A DNA stretch of 64,000 nucleotides, from contig CAJINV010000004.1 in the NCBI GenBank assembly GCA_905178155.1, forward strand, positions 10,709,655 through 10,773,654, written 5' to 3'. This document shows, piece after piece, positions 41,615-51,925 of this stretch. The notes under the pieces were generated by a model. That model was not told the origin of the DNA. It saw nothing but the letters and a program-made list of their open reading frames with translations, and made no database searches. Origin of the DNA: Amoebophrya sp. A120. Taxonomy: Eukaryota > Sar > Dinophyceae > Syndiniales > Amoebophryaceae. How positions within the stretch are numbered: position 1 is the first letter of the stretch; every line of letters starts with the position of its first letter. The position numbers and the translations under genes are program-made.

Positions 41615-43855
41615 TTTTTGGAGCAGCTCCAAAAACCACTTCGGACCGCACGGAGTTGCTTTCTTTCGTTTTTTGGTCTGATTTTTGCATGACATGACAG
41701 GACCGCGCGTCTCCTGATAAGGTGACATCTTTTCGAGTGTTGTCGAGCGCTCCGAGAGTCACTTGCTTGCCCTAGTGCATACTCCGCCTTTTACAACCTG
41801 AACCCGCCACAGAAGCTTCCCGCCATTATTCTGTGCAAAGACTTGGTCGCCCCCGCTCCTGACGAGTTTTTACGCAAGCCCGCATGCCGAAGTGATGAAG
41901 CCCACAATGTCATTGTGTTTCATGTGGGTTTCCATGAGAGCTGTCTGTTATATGTAGTGAGGTCACGAACGTTCTATCCTAGCTGTTTTTTTGACAGGCA
42001 GTGCGCAAAACGACCGGCAGTTTTCAAGCGGCCGAAAGTGTTTTTGCACATAAAAAATTTCCAGTTATCAAGCGGCCGGGGCTTTGTTGTCAAACAAGCC
42101 CGAGCCAATTGCATCGATTCCCGCTTGATAAAACGACGCAGGGGCCGCGCCGGCAAAAGGGGCACCCTTCTGAGACGTTTACCGCCTTGGTTTCTGGCGG
42201 TTTCGGGCGCCCAAAAAGGGGCGCCCACAAAGCAGCACTCCGAAAAAGACAGCAAATCCGCATGGTATGGGCCTCATTTTGGCCCACATTCGGGCCCCGC
42301 AAAAGACGCCACCAAGATCTGCCATTTCAGAGGCGGACTGAAGGCCAGAAGATGCGACTTTTCAACAAAAAAAAACACAAAAAACCAAAGTCCGCCAAAA
42401 GGAAAAAGCCAATCCGCATGCTATGGGCCCGATTTGGGGCTCCCAAGGGGCCGACCCTTGCGGGGGCCCCTGCGGGGCCATAGCATGCGGGGAAGGTTTT
42501 TCGATTCGAAATCAAATGGAGGCCAGTTCTGGACGGACATTTTTAGCGACCGCCGTGCCGTCGTGCATAACATCACTCACGATGACATCGATCGTGGGAA
42601 ATGAGTTACAGCTTGGACAGACGTTAGAAAAGAGGCTGGTGATTTTAGTGTGATTTTATGCAGAGAGGGCGCGTTAGGTCTTTGATTTTCCGAGCTCGTC
42701 GATGTGTGCCTGCGCCAGGCGTGTGGTGAGTATTTGCCTGAGCAGGCTAAGGAATTGCGGCGGGCATTGCATGGCGTCGGCGATGTTTTTCGGGTGGACT
42801 TCGATAAAAAACACGTCGCAAAAATAACGCGAGCAACACCAAAATAGCATGCTCCCAACACCACTGCGCTTTTCTCCTTTCGCTTATGAATTTGCTTCGT
42901 CGTTTTTGTGCGTGGATGTTGCAAAAGGCCAGCCAAAAAAAAACACCGAGCGCCATCGTGAATGATTTTAAACCGCACGCTACGGCGTCATCTTAAAAAA
43001 ACAGCTTTTTTGCGGCTCAAAAAAGTTGGCAAAAAGTTGCTGGCGACTTTACAACAAAAAAAGATGCTTTGGCTCTCCATTTTGGAGCCAAAATATCGGC
43101 CATAGCATGCAGGTTGCCGGCGCGCAACGCGTAAAGTCGCCGTAAAGTCACCCTAAAGTCACCGCTAAAGTCACCAACATCCGGACGGCAAAAATTCCAA
43201 ACCCAATCCGCATGGAAAATTGCCGACTTGGCCAGGTAGAATTCGCGTCGAAAAAGTGCCAATCCCGGTGGTAGTAGGGACATCGGCAAGACTTAGCGGC
43301 GTCAGTTTTGGTCTCGTGTGTCGAAAAAAGCAGCGCAAAAATTGGGAGCGCTCGCCGCATTGGAAATTGCGCATTTTGCCTTCTGAATTTTTAAAAATTA
43401 TGCCTGGAATGCCGATGGTATGGCGCTTGTTTTTTGGCCCTCCTTTGTCTCCTCTTGTTGGTATCTTCTCCTTTGCTCTCAGGGACAAAAGTAGAGAAAT
43501 CTTCTGAAGGCAATGAGGCGTCTTTTTTTCGGCGCCGTGCTTGAGAATAAAGCCCTAAAATCACTATAAAATCACCCATCAAAATTCTAACGGGTGTCCA
43601 AGCTCTAAGAAATGAAGTCGTGTCTTTTTTTGGCGTGAAGACAAAAAAAGAAAAACCGCCATGACCTCACTACCCCCGCGGGCGCGGCTATTATTGGTAG
43701 TGTATTCGCGTTCGTTGACTTGGGGAGTTGGTCATGCTCGAATCAGGATAATGATCAAGCCAATGTGCTCAACATTGAATTTGATGCATCCTTGCTCGCT
43801 AAGTAATCCTGAGAAACACGTCAGTTAAATAAGCTGCACATCCGAAAAACTCGCC
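41615..43855. other. Repeat-tinged region without a supported gene
   Basis: Contains a possible exon at 41726-41900, an inverted repeat CCGCATGCTATGGG / CCATAGCATGCGG (about 42415 and 42478), and a four-fold TAAAGTCACC repeat at about 43130-43175. Several variants of CCGCATGG(T)ATGGG and CCAAAAAGG words recur. No convincing long gene. Confidence 0.4.
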
Positions 43856-44690
43856 ATGCGTAAAGTCAAAACGCTCTTGTTGACTTGCGTAGCAGCTGCG
43901 GGGCGGGTAACAAAGACGCTTTTGCGCCGGATAGCTTCCGTGCTCTCCCTCTCGCCCGAAGAATGGGATGCCGACGCGCGTAACTCGCTGTACAGATCCG
44001 ATCTGGACCAGAAAGTGGATCAAGACGACAGCGGATATTTCGTAAACCAGGAAGATCGGGAGGAGTATAAGTGGTTCACGAGACGAAAGTGCAGCCTGTA
44101 CCAAGGCCTGGACCTGGAAACGTTTCGCGGCTGCTACCCCGCGTTTGAGCGCCCGATACTGAATCTGGTTGATGACCGCATTGACGTGCGCAATTGGCAC
44201 AGTAAAGGCACCAAAGAAGACGCCATGAAGGCGCCCTCCGACCTGGCGCAAGTTGGGGTGAAAGGCGTGCTATCCACGCGGACGGTGCTCAAGAGCGACT
44301 ACAAGGAAGACGGCAAGACGATTTTCAAGGCGGGCGAAACGTACACCGTGTACTTGGGCGCGAAACTGGCGGAAGAGAGGCGCGAGATCTTGGAGGAGAA
44401 GAACAAGAAAGACACAAACACCGCGAGGGACTCCGCTTTTAGGAAGGAAACGGACGAGCAAAGGGCGGCTAGGGTGAGACTGGAGGAAGAGGTAAGTGAG
44501 GAGCGCGACAGAAAAGAGGCAGCAAAAGCAGCAGCAGCGGCGACAGGGACGCCGGCCACCGGCGCAGCGGCGGCGACGGCGACAGGGACGCCGGCCACCG
44601 GCGCAGCGGCGACAGGGACGCCGGCCACAGGCGCAGCGATTCCCCCACCAGCAGGTGGCGCAGGAGGAGGAGGAGGAGGAGGAGGAGGAG

Positions 44691-44836
44691 ACGTGCGCCG
44701 GGCGCTCCTGCCGCCAGCCAGGTACCTAGGTTAACGCATTTAGGTCATCACATTCTAGGTTACGCAGTCAGCATGCGGGCGCGCAACCTCGTGAGGACCG
44801 AGATGGGGGGGCCACCATCTGTGGCCCCATCTTTGT
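44691..44836 (+). repeat. Terminal repeat A1
   Basis: 146 bp starting ACGTGCGCCGGGCGCTCC. Matches A2 with one visible difference (CCACCATC versus CCGCCATC). Confidence 0.9.
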
Positions 44837-45829
44837 ACAAAAGGCCCCGACAACAATCGGGGCCTGTCCGTGACCAAGCCCAAGCGGTGGTCAGCGAGAG
44901 CGAGCGGGGAGGCGGCCACCCTCCCGCGGCCGCCATGCGCGCGCCCGCCAAAGCCACGTACCGTAAGGTGAAACCGTCGGCGCCGATCGCTATGTACAGG
45001 TTCCGCCCTGTGCGACCGGAGCGCGGGTCAAGCCGACTCACAACCAGGACGAAAGTCTACAGAGGGACACCTCTGTGCGCCCGCACCATACCGCCCCGCA
45101 CCTCTGTGCGACGGTCACAGCCCGAAACCCCCGGCTTCGGCGGGGGGCTAGTAGGGATTTAGGATGGAAGGCTGCGAAGTGCGTCTAGTGCATCGGAGAA
45201 CACTAATCCGTGACAGATACAAGGATGGCCACACAGAGTGACACACATTGCGCAAGCACTATACACGAACGACACACACCAGCCGACCGTGTGCCACCTC
45301 TGTGGCACGGCTAGCTAGGGACTGCGTAGCCACCTGTTCGCACAGTTTACAAGCACGGCGATAGAGATCTGAACTGATGCAGCGACACCATACTTGCTTG
45401 CCTTCAAAATCATGCTAGCTGCAGCGAACCTATACACTAAATGGAATGCGAATGATGTCTCGCCTGTTGTAACACCCATCGAATGCTCCTGCTCTGCTGA
45501 TGCTTTTGGTTTTCTTAATTTCCAAATGAGTGTTTTGGTTTTGCTTTGGACCTCCGTTGGCTCTATTTGCAAATGGAATGATGTTGCAAGCTGTTTGCCT
45601 CCCTGCACCTGCTCGAGTGAATGACTGTGGATGGTTCTGACTTTAGACTTGTCTGTCTTACTTGTGTTTTCGCTCTCATTTCGAATGCTATCAGTGCCCT
45701 TTTGTGTGCTTATAGACTTTCTGGCCTCTCAAAAACATATTTACAAAACCAAAACAAACCGCCGACGCTGATAGAGCAGCAGCAGCTTCTCCTCTCTGCA
45801 AAGCAACTTGCTAATCAACACCATACGAA
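44837..45829. other. 5' non-coding leader of the retrotransposon with hairpins
   Basis: Holds an inverted repeat GGCCCCGA / TCGGGGCC near 44845-44866 and short hairpins with loop CTCT, such as CGCACCTCTGTGCG (45097-45110) and GTGCCACCTCTGTGGCAC (45291-45308). No gene seen. Confidence 0.6.
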
Positions 45830-48343
45830 ATGGCGCAACCAGTAACCGCAAAGGACTACTTCAAGTTCGACGGACGGCTCTCACTACAGCCACTGGGTTC
45901 CGATCTTGCGCAGAAGTTCCGGAACTTCTACCACGGCTACGACTGTGCCACCCAGCAGGCAAGAGACGACCTGGGGCAGCTTTGTGAGCGCGTCGTAACT
46001 CCGGGGGGTGTACAGGAACTGACCGGGCTGGACCCGGGCAAGGTGTTCCAGCTGGACACGGCCACAATGACGTTTACACCGGCGCAGGCGGAAGTGGCGG
46101 CGAAGATCTGCATGCTGCAGTTCTTCAGCGAGCGGCACGCCAACGACGGCGGCCTATCGAAAGGCTACGACATGGTCACGATGCAGAAGATGAAGGACTA
46201 CGCCTTGGCGGTGCACAATCATCAAATTGTGGCGATCAACAAGCCGGGGGCGTGGACGGAACTGCTCAACACGGTCGCAGGGCAGGCAAGCGCGTGGCTC
46301 GGCGTTGACATCGACCCGGCAACAACCATCTTCATCCATACCACCAACCAGCCCCCGACACACCAGGAAGCGATCAATGGTATGCTCGGAATCCCCAACC
46401 CACCGGGGCCGAACCCGAACCCCAATCCGCCGCTGCCGAACCCCAACCCGCCGCTGCCGCCGGTGTTGCCGCCGGTGCCGAATCCGAACCCGCCCGTGCC
46501 GGGGCCGAACCCGAACCCGAACCCGAACCCGAACCCGCCGGCCCCGGGGCCGAGCCCGCCGGTTCCGAACCACAACAACCCGCCGGCACCGCCGCCGGGG
46601 CCGGGGCAGCAAAACATCGCGGGAGGACCAAACGCCGGCAACCAACCGGCGTACACCACTATCACGCAGTCGATGGTGGATGTTCTCCGCAGCATGTCGG
46701 GGCAATCGGTGGCTGCCCCGACGAAGAACAAGGTCAACTACGACGCCAACAACTTGCACCCGGACCACGGCAAGCCGGGGCATGGCGAGGTGCACACCCG
46801 CACGATGGGGGTGGTCAAGCTCACGGACCCAGTGAACCAGATTCATTGGAAGCTCAACCCGGACCCCCAGACGGCGCAGAGGAACTACGAGCTTGCGGTC
46901 GGACTGTGCTGCGACTTCAACCGCATGCAGCACTGCCAAGTGGACCACCATAATGTCTTGCTGGTAGCGGACTACGTGCAGCTTGAAGCGGGAACATTCG
47001 CGCACAAGTTGGCGGAGGAGAGCCGCCCGCACTTCGTCGCCAAGTACAAGCTGGCCATCCTCCTCGCCGTCCTCAACGGGGTATACGGGGAGAACGTGCT
47101 GGCGGGCTCTCGGTTGAAGCGGACCGCGAACGGCGCCGCGCTGGACGCCACACAGTCCGCGATCGAGAAGTGGCAAGGCGTTGGCAGCCTGAACGCCATG
47201 GACGTCAAAACGGTGGGAGACGTCCTGGCGGATGTCGCGGCCCTGCGCAACACGCGGGGCAATACCAAGCTGGATAAGGACTTCCTGGCGGGTTGCGACT
47301 TCGCGCCGGCGCATGAATTGCTTCAGCTGGTCAACCGCAGCCCGCAGCTGAAGATCGAGGACGCCCGGTTGGTCAAGTCGGTCTACACTCAGAACCGCTG
47401 GAAGCAGGTGGAGGACGCCTACACCGTCATGAAGCAATTCATTGCGGTCCACGACGGGTTGGAAGCCACGGCGGTTACGGATGCCCTGACCAACTTCAAG
47501 GTGCAGATCAATGCCATGAGCAAAACGGACGCCCTTTGGCATGCTCTGCCCGTTGTTATCTTCCTCACCCAGCAACAGGAGGAAATCATCCGCATGTGCG
47601 CACCGCTGGGCGTTCCGACCCTGGCCGCGCCCATCCGCAGCGCCATGTTCATCGTCAAGCACGCCTGGACCCAGATCACCGCCCTGGTGCCAGCCCGCAA
47701 AGCGAGATTTGGCACTATCGCCAACCAGGACAAGGACGATGGCCCCAGCAGCTCGGACGATGATACTGTGGAGTCGGGGGACGAGCAGGGGAAGACCAGT
47801 GGCAGAAAGCCACGGGGTGGCAAGCCCAGCGCGGCGGACCGAAAGAAGGCGATGAAGCGGGAGCGCACGACCCGGCGTGGCAATGGGGCAACGCAGCGTA
47901 CGAAGCCGCCGGCGGATGATCTCAAGAAGGACGAAATGTGGGTCCGCATCGTGGACAAGCATCCCACCGACCACAGGACTGCTATCAACCGGGTCGGCAA
48001 TGGTCCGGACTCGGGGGCCGGTGCCCCGATGCGCAAGCGGGACGTCGCGGACAAGATCCGCAAGGACCGGGGCGACCCGGTGTACCGCCGCTCCTGGGAC
48101 AAGGTCGTGGACTGCTGTTGCATCGATGGGGTGTATTGGTTCGTGCGTGGAGGTGGCACGATCGAACCCTCCTGCGTGGCGGAGAGCGAGAAGGCGGAGT
48201 GCGGCTCGCCGGACTCTTTCTGCCGAGCGTGGTCCAACCACAAATGCAACCGTAGCGGAAAGTGCGAGCGCCACCACTGGCTGAAGGCGAAAATCGAGAA
48301 GAAAACGTGGAAAGAGGTCGTGCTTTCGCAGCGGGGGAACTAG
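45830..48343 (+). CDS. Gag-like structural ORF of the retrotransposon (837 aa)
   Basis: The first ORF after A1, with ATG preceded by CGAA. Residues about 1-190 are mixed helical. About 190-260 is a Pro/Asn-rich linker of NPNPNPP-type repeats. About 260-620 is a globular helical region (HKLAEESRPHFVAKYKLAIL). About 640-700 is acidic then basic (SSSDDDTVESGDEQGK; RKKAMKRERTTRRG). The C terminus is Cys/His rich (CCCIDGVYW...CGSPDSFCRAW...CNRSGKCERHHW), a likely zinc-binding nucleic-acid contact. Gag identity is inferred from position and this domain order; DIRS-type gags are poorly conserved. It would package element RNA. Confidence 0.7.
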   Translation: MAQPVTAKDYFKFDGRLSLQPLGSDLAQKFRNFYHGYDCATQQARDDLGQLCERVVTPGGVQELTGLDPGKVFQLDTATMTFTPAQAEVAAKICMLQFFSERHANDGGLSKGYDMVTMQKMKDYALAVHNHQIVAINKPGAWTELLNTVAGQASAWLGVDIDPATTIFIHTTNQPPTHQEAINGMLGIPNPPGPNPNPNPPLPNPNPPLPPVLPPVPNPNPPVPGPNPNPNPNPNPPAPGPSPPVPNHNNPPAPPPGPGQQNIAGGPNAGNQPAYTTITQSMVDVLRSMSGQSVAAPTKNKVNYDANNLHPDHGKPGHGEVHTRTMGVVKLTDPVNQIHWKLNPDPQTAQRNYELAVGLCCDFNRMQHCQVDHHNVLLVADYVQLEAGTFAHKLAEESRPHFVAKYKLAILLAVLNGVYGENVLAGSRLKRTANGAALDATQSAIEKWQGVGSLNAMDVKTVGDVLADVAALRNTRGNTKLDKDFLAGCDFAPAHELLQLVNRSPQLKIEDARLVKSVYTQNRWKQVEDAYTVMKQFIAVHDGLEATAVTDALTNFKVQINAMSKTDALWHALPVVIFLTQQQEEIIRMCAPLGVPTLAAPIRSAMFIVKHAWTQITALVPARKARFGTIANQDKDDGPSSSDDDTVESGDEQGKTSGRKPRGGKPSAADRKKAMKRERTTRRGNGATQRTKPPADDLKKDEMWVRIVDKHPTDHRTAINRVGNGPDSGAGAPMRKRDVADKIRKDRGDPVYRRSWDKVVDCCCIDGVYWFVRGGGTIEPSCVAESEKAECGSPDSFCRAWSNHKCNRSGKCERHHWLKAKIEKKTWKEVVLSQRGN

Positions 48344-49026
48344 TCAATGTGACTAGCTCTAGGCATGACGATACCGCCTCACCTCTGTGGGACGGGTCGC
48401 CACCTCGACTACCTCTGTAGCGAGTGCCACCACGCTTCCCACCTCTGTGGGGCGGGCCGCAATACAACCACTAACGGGGCACACCTGGAGATATGGCGCA
48501 ACTCGCACGCGCCTTGAACTACCCTGCTACTGCAAGATCAGTAGGGTAAACGGACGCGCCGTGTTAGTTACGGAGTATTATGGTGTTTGGCAGTTTCAGT
48601 AGTGCAGTTGGTCTCTAGACACGACGAGACGGGCCGTCTTCCTTTGACAATGACAATTCTCAGGTAGCACGATCTAAGGGAAAAACTGCCCGAGTTCCTC
48701 TCCAGGCAGCATGGTATGCTCGAATTTTCGATAACCTCTCCGCAGCTTCAACGAAAAAGCAAGAAGAACATAGGCACAAACTGCGTAGATGTTCTTCTCT
48801 AAACAGCGTGCAACGCTGCATTTTTCTGGTACTTTTCTGAAGGGGGATTTAGTGTAAACAAGAAGGCTCGCCCAGGAGAGCAATGCCATTTTTCTGCATC
48901 TTTGTAGAAGCCTATTCGAATCTTGGCAGCTTGAAATCTTTGCTTGTGCGTTGACTCTTCCGTCTGTTGTAAGTCGTTGGCCCCTCTTTCTTTACAATTA
49001 CACAGAACAAAGCAGGATCGCCGTAG
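48344..49026. other. Spacer between gag and recombinase ORFs
   Basis: Contains hairpins CTACCTCTGTAG (48409-48420) and CCCACCTCTGTGGG (48438-48451). No credible ORF on the + strand. Confidence 0.5.
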
Positions 49027-50610
49027 ATGCGGCCGCACTCTGCGTTCGCAGCGGTTGCCACCCGGCCGGACGCCAACCCCTTCGCCACGCAGGCCGTAGC
49101 GGGAACTGCGGCTGCGACGCCGGGCACTGAGGAGTGCCAAAAGCTGATCGATGCGGGCCTGGATGCGACAGTTAACTCCGCCGCCACGCTGGAAAAGCGG
49201 GAACGGGTCTGGCAGCAGTTCTTGCGGTACTGCGCCGCGAGGACGCCGCCGGTGCTCCCGGGCAACCTTGAGGTGAAGCACTTCCGGTACTTCGGCCTTC
49301 AGTTGGCAGCCGACGGGGCACCCAGCCCAAACGACACGATGGGGCAACTCATCATCAAGGCGATGGACGAGCCCAGCGCCCTGGCCCCGGACACCACGGG
49401 GATGCGAGTGATGGAGTTCGCCCGCTGCCGTCGCGACGTGAAAGCAGCAACGCAAAAGAACGACCCTACCCGCGCAATTCCGGCCTTTCTTACTGCGGAC
49501 CATACCGCACTGCCTTGGCGGGCGGTGAAGCAGTTGGCGCTCATGATGCAGCTGGGCACGCGCATGGACACAAACTGCGCGATCCTGCCGGAGGACCTTC
49601 GCGACGAGCCGGACTGCCTACTGGTCTACATCCGCAAGGACAAAGTGCGCACTATGGAAAAACGCACCGTGGCCATAGGCTGCAACTGTGTGCAGGATGG
49701 GAACGACGTCGACCGGCAGTGGTGCCTTCTCCACAACGATGCGCTTCGACCGGTGCCCTTGCCCATCCTGCTGAGCGAGTGGGGCGATGGATACGGCAAT
49801 GCGAAGCAAAAGAAGTTCCTCCAGCAGCTGGGATGGACCCAGCAAAGCTTCCGGCGCTACCAAGCGCTGGCGGCCCGGCACTACATCGAAAGCCGAATGC
49901 TGACCTTCGACCTGACCGGCTGGATGAAGGGGCGGGGCTGGGGCAAGCTCAGCACGTTCCTGCGATACTCCGGCGACTTCAACACCTGGAAGCATTATTT
50001 TGCGGCGCGCGCAAAATGCATGCCTGTTTTCGGCGCCATCCGGCCCCACGCCGTGGCATCGGCGAAGCAGCTAGCCGCCCACTTGCGGTTCTCTGGCGAT
50101 GTCGTCTTCAAGGATGCAGTCGGCAGCAGCGATCAAGAGTACAGTGGGTCAGAGGGCGAGCCGGGGAAGCCGGGCGGGCAGACGCAGGCGGGGCGGAAAC
50201 GCAGCAGCGTGTTGTGCGAGGAAGCGCTGGATCCGGTGGAAGATGAGCCATTCTTCCGCAAGCGCGGTAAATCGACGGTGCCGAAGCCGCACTACCTCAA
50301 GGTGCCGCATGGCCTACCACCTGGGGCTGCGCCAGCTCTCCAGCTGGGTAGCGCGCCAGCACCCTCCACGTCCCGGTCCATGAAGACCAAGGGCACCACG
50401 CACAGCAACAGCTCCACCGCTACAGGCACAGCGGCGCTACCGGCCGAGAAGGTGGCCAGTGGCCACCTCTTCATGCACAAGGGCAGGCACTACGTGAAGC
50501 GGATGGAAGTCTGCCCCGCCTGTCCCCCACATAACGTCACGAACCGTAAACACCTACGAGAGCCACCCTGTTTACGCGACAAAGCCGGCAAGATTCGCAT
50601 GGCGGAGTAA
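49027..50610 (+). CDS. Tyrosine recombinase/integrase of the retrotransposon (527 aa)
   Basis: The N-terminal helical core-binding region (residues about 35-130, EKRERVWQQFLRYCAAR) is followed by a catalytic domain. Candidate active-site residues: Arg179 (LGTRMDTN), Arg284 in ALAARHYIESR, Trp305 (GRGWGKLS) and Tyr314 (FLRYSGDF). The Trp-to-Tyr spacing of nine and the Arg284-Trp305 spacing resemble Cre-type enzymes; the usual box II His before Arg284 is not evident. The C terminus is disordered and basic, ending with a Cys pair (CPACPP). It should integrate a circular cDNA without target duplication. The position before the RT, not after it as in DIRS1, is notable. Confidence 0.8.
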   Translation: MRPHSAFAAVATRPDANPFATQAVAGTAAATPGTEECQKLIDAGLDATVNSAATLEKRERVWQQFLRYCAARTPPVLPGNLEVKHFRYFGLQLAADGAPSPNDTMGQLIIKAMDEPSALAPDTTGMRVMEFARCRRDVKAATQKNDPTRAIPAFLTADHTALPWRAVKQLALMMQLGTRMDTNCAILPEDLRDEPDCLLVYIRKDKVRTMEKRTVAIGCNCVQDGNDVDRQWCLLHNDALRPVPLPILLSEWGDGYGNAKQKKFLQQLGWTQQSFRRYQALAARHYIESRMLTFDLTGWMKGRGWGKLSTFLRYSGDFNTWKHYFAARAKCMPVFGAIRPHAVASAKQLAAHLRFSGDVVFKDAVGSSDQEYSGSEGEPGKPGGQTQAGRKRSSVLCEEALDPVEDEPFFRKRGKSTVPKPHYLKVPHGLPPGAAPALQLGSAPAPSTSRSMKTKGTTHSNSSTATGTAALPAEKVASGHLFMHKGRHYVKRMEVCPACPPHNVTNRKHLREPPCLRDKAGKIRMAE

Positions 50611-50652
50611 AGCCACAGGGCGGCGGGATCCGGATGGAGGCACCAGCCACGC

Positions 50653-51055
50653 GAACTTGGATTTGATGCAGCCTCTGCTGCACCCGGTGTGGCCACCTCC
50701 GTGGAGCACTGGAGCACGGCCCGGGCCACCTCTGTGGCCGGGCGGGGGGACGCCTCGCTGCCACCTCTGTGGCACGGGCGTCACGGTGTGGTCCTCGCTG
50801 CGCGCCTCGCTGCTGTAGAACACGTTTGGAAACTGGACTTTGCGAACGCTACAGACCCGGACCTTTTCTCGCCATTGTGAAGGGTGTGACTCACCAGAAA
50901 GCACAGAAATTATTGCAGGCACTCCGGCGGTCCCGACCACCCCAGCAGCGGGCTTTGTGGAAGATTTGTGTTCGGGCGACAAAATCGTTTGTAGAAATCA
51001 GCACGACAAATCGTATCGAAATGAAGTGACTCAATCAGGTACCAGCAGGGCGGAA
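50653..51055 (+). repeat. Internal repeat B1
   Basis: 403 bp starting GAACTTGGATTTGATGCAGC and ending GCAGGGCGGAA. One visible difference from B2 (GAAATGAAGTG versus GAAATGAAATG). Includes hairpins at 50724-50739 and 50759-50774. Confidence 0.9.
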
Positions 51056-51201
51056 ACGTGCGCCGGGCGCTCCTGCCGCCAGCCAGGTACCTAGGTTAAC
51101 GCATTTAGGTCATCACATTCTAGGTTACGCAGTCAGCATGCGGGCGCGCAACCTCGTGAGGACCGAGATGGGGGGGCCGCCATCTGTGGCCCCATCTTTG
51201 T
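51056..51201 (+). repeat. Internal repeat A2
   Basis: 146-bp copy of the left terminus, directly abutting B1. Confidence 0.9.
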
Positions 51202-51925
51202 TGCCCCGTGGCCAGCCCTCGCCTTAGCTAGTTAGGTACAGGTAAGTACATATGTTGATTCATTTTGCCCTCGTGGTCCGAATCGAGCAAGCTTGTCTCC
51301 TCGCAGCCACGTGGCCTCGCCTCCGGCCCTGTGAAAGCTGCAATCCGACGCCGGTCGGAAACAAGCGACTTAGGACTCCCGCGCGGGCAGATTCTTGACC
51401 CGATGCACGGCCCGGGGTCGGGGGACGAGTTTTAACAGAGCGGCTGTGGGACTTTCGCTACGAATCCCGATGGTAGGGTGAAGACCAACGGTCGGAAGCC
51501 TCCCGAGCTGTCCTCTCTGCACTGCCGCCCTGTTTACAGCGACCAACGGCGCGCGCGGACCAATCAGCGTGCGAAGCAGTATGTTTACACACGTTAGCGT
51601 GATCTTCAAAGACTTTTACTGTGTGCTCTGATTCCATGGATGTCCGCGTTGTTGTTGCCCATCCATCCCGATTCATCATGACTTGCATGACAATTCGGCA
51701 GTAGTCCTCATATCTCCCGCACATGTCACTGTCGCTCATGACCTGCGTCAAAATTCGATAGTATTTCGCTCATGACTTGCATCAAAGTTCGATAGTATTT
51801 CCTAGACCTCCCGCACATGTCACCCGCAGTAAGTCGATTTCAGCCAGCATCTGCTTCTTCTTGATCCGCAGTGTCGCGGCCGTGTTTCTCCAAAAAATAC
51901 AGGTATAGTACCAAACTAATCACTC
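51202..51925. other. Non-coding leader before the RT ORF
   Basis: GC-moderate spacer; duplicated CTCATGACTTGCAT-like words near 51740-51790. It may carry a promoter or an internal initiation signal for the third ORF. No gene seen. Confidence 0.4.

Noticed and set aside
46154-48277. 707-codon minus-strand open frame opposite the gag-like ORF
   Set aside because: It is an antisense shadow in GC-rich coding sequence; the plus frame has the coherent domain order and sits in the element.
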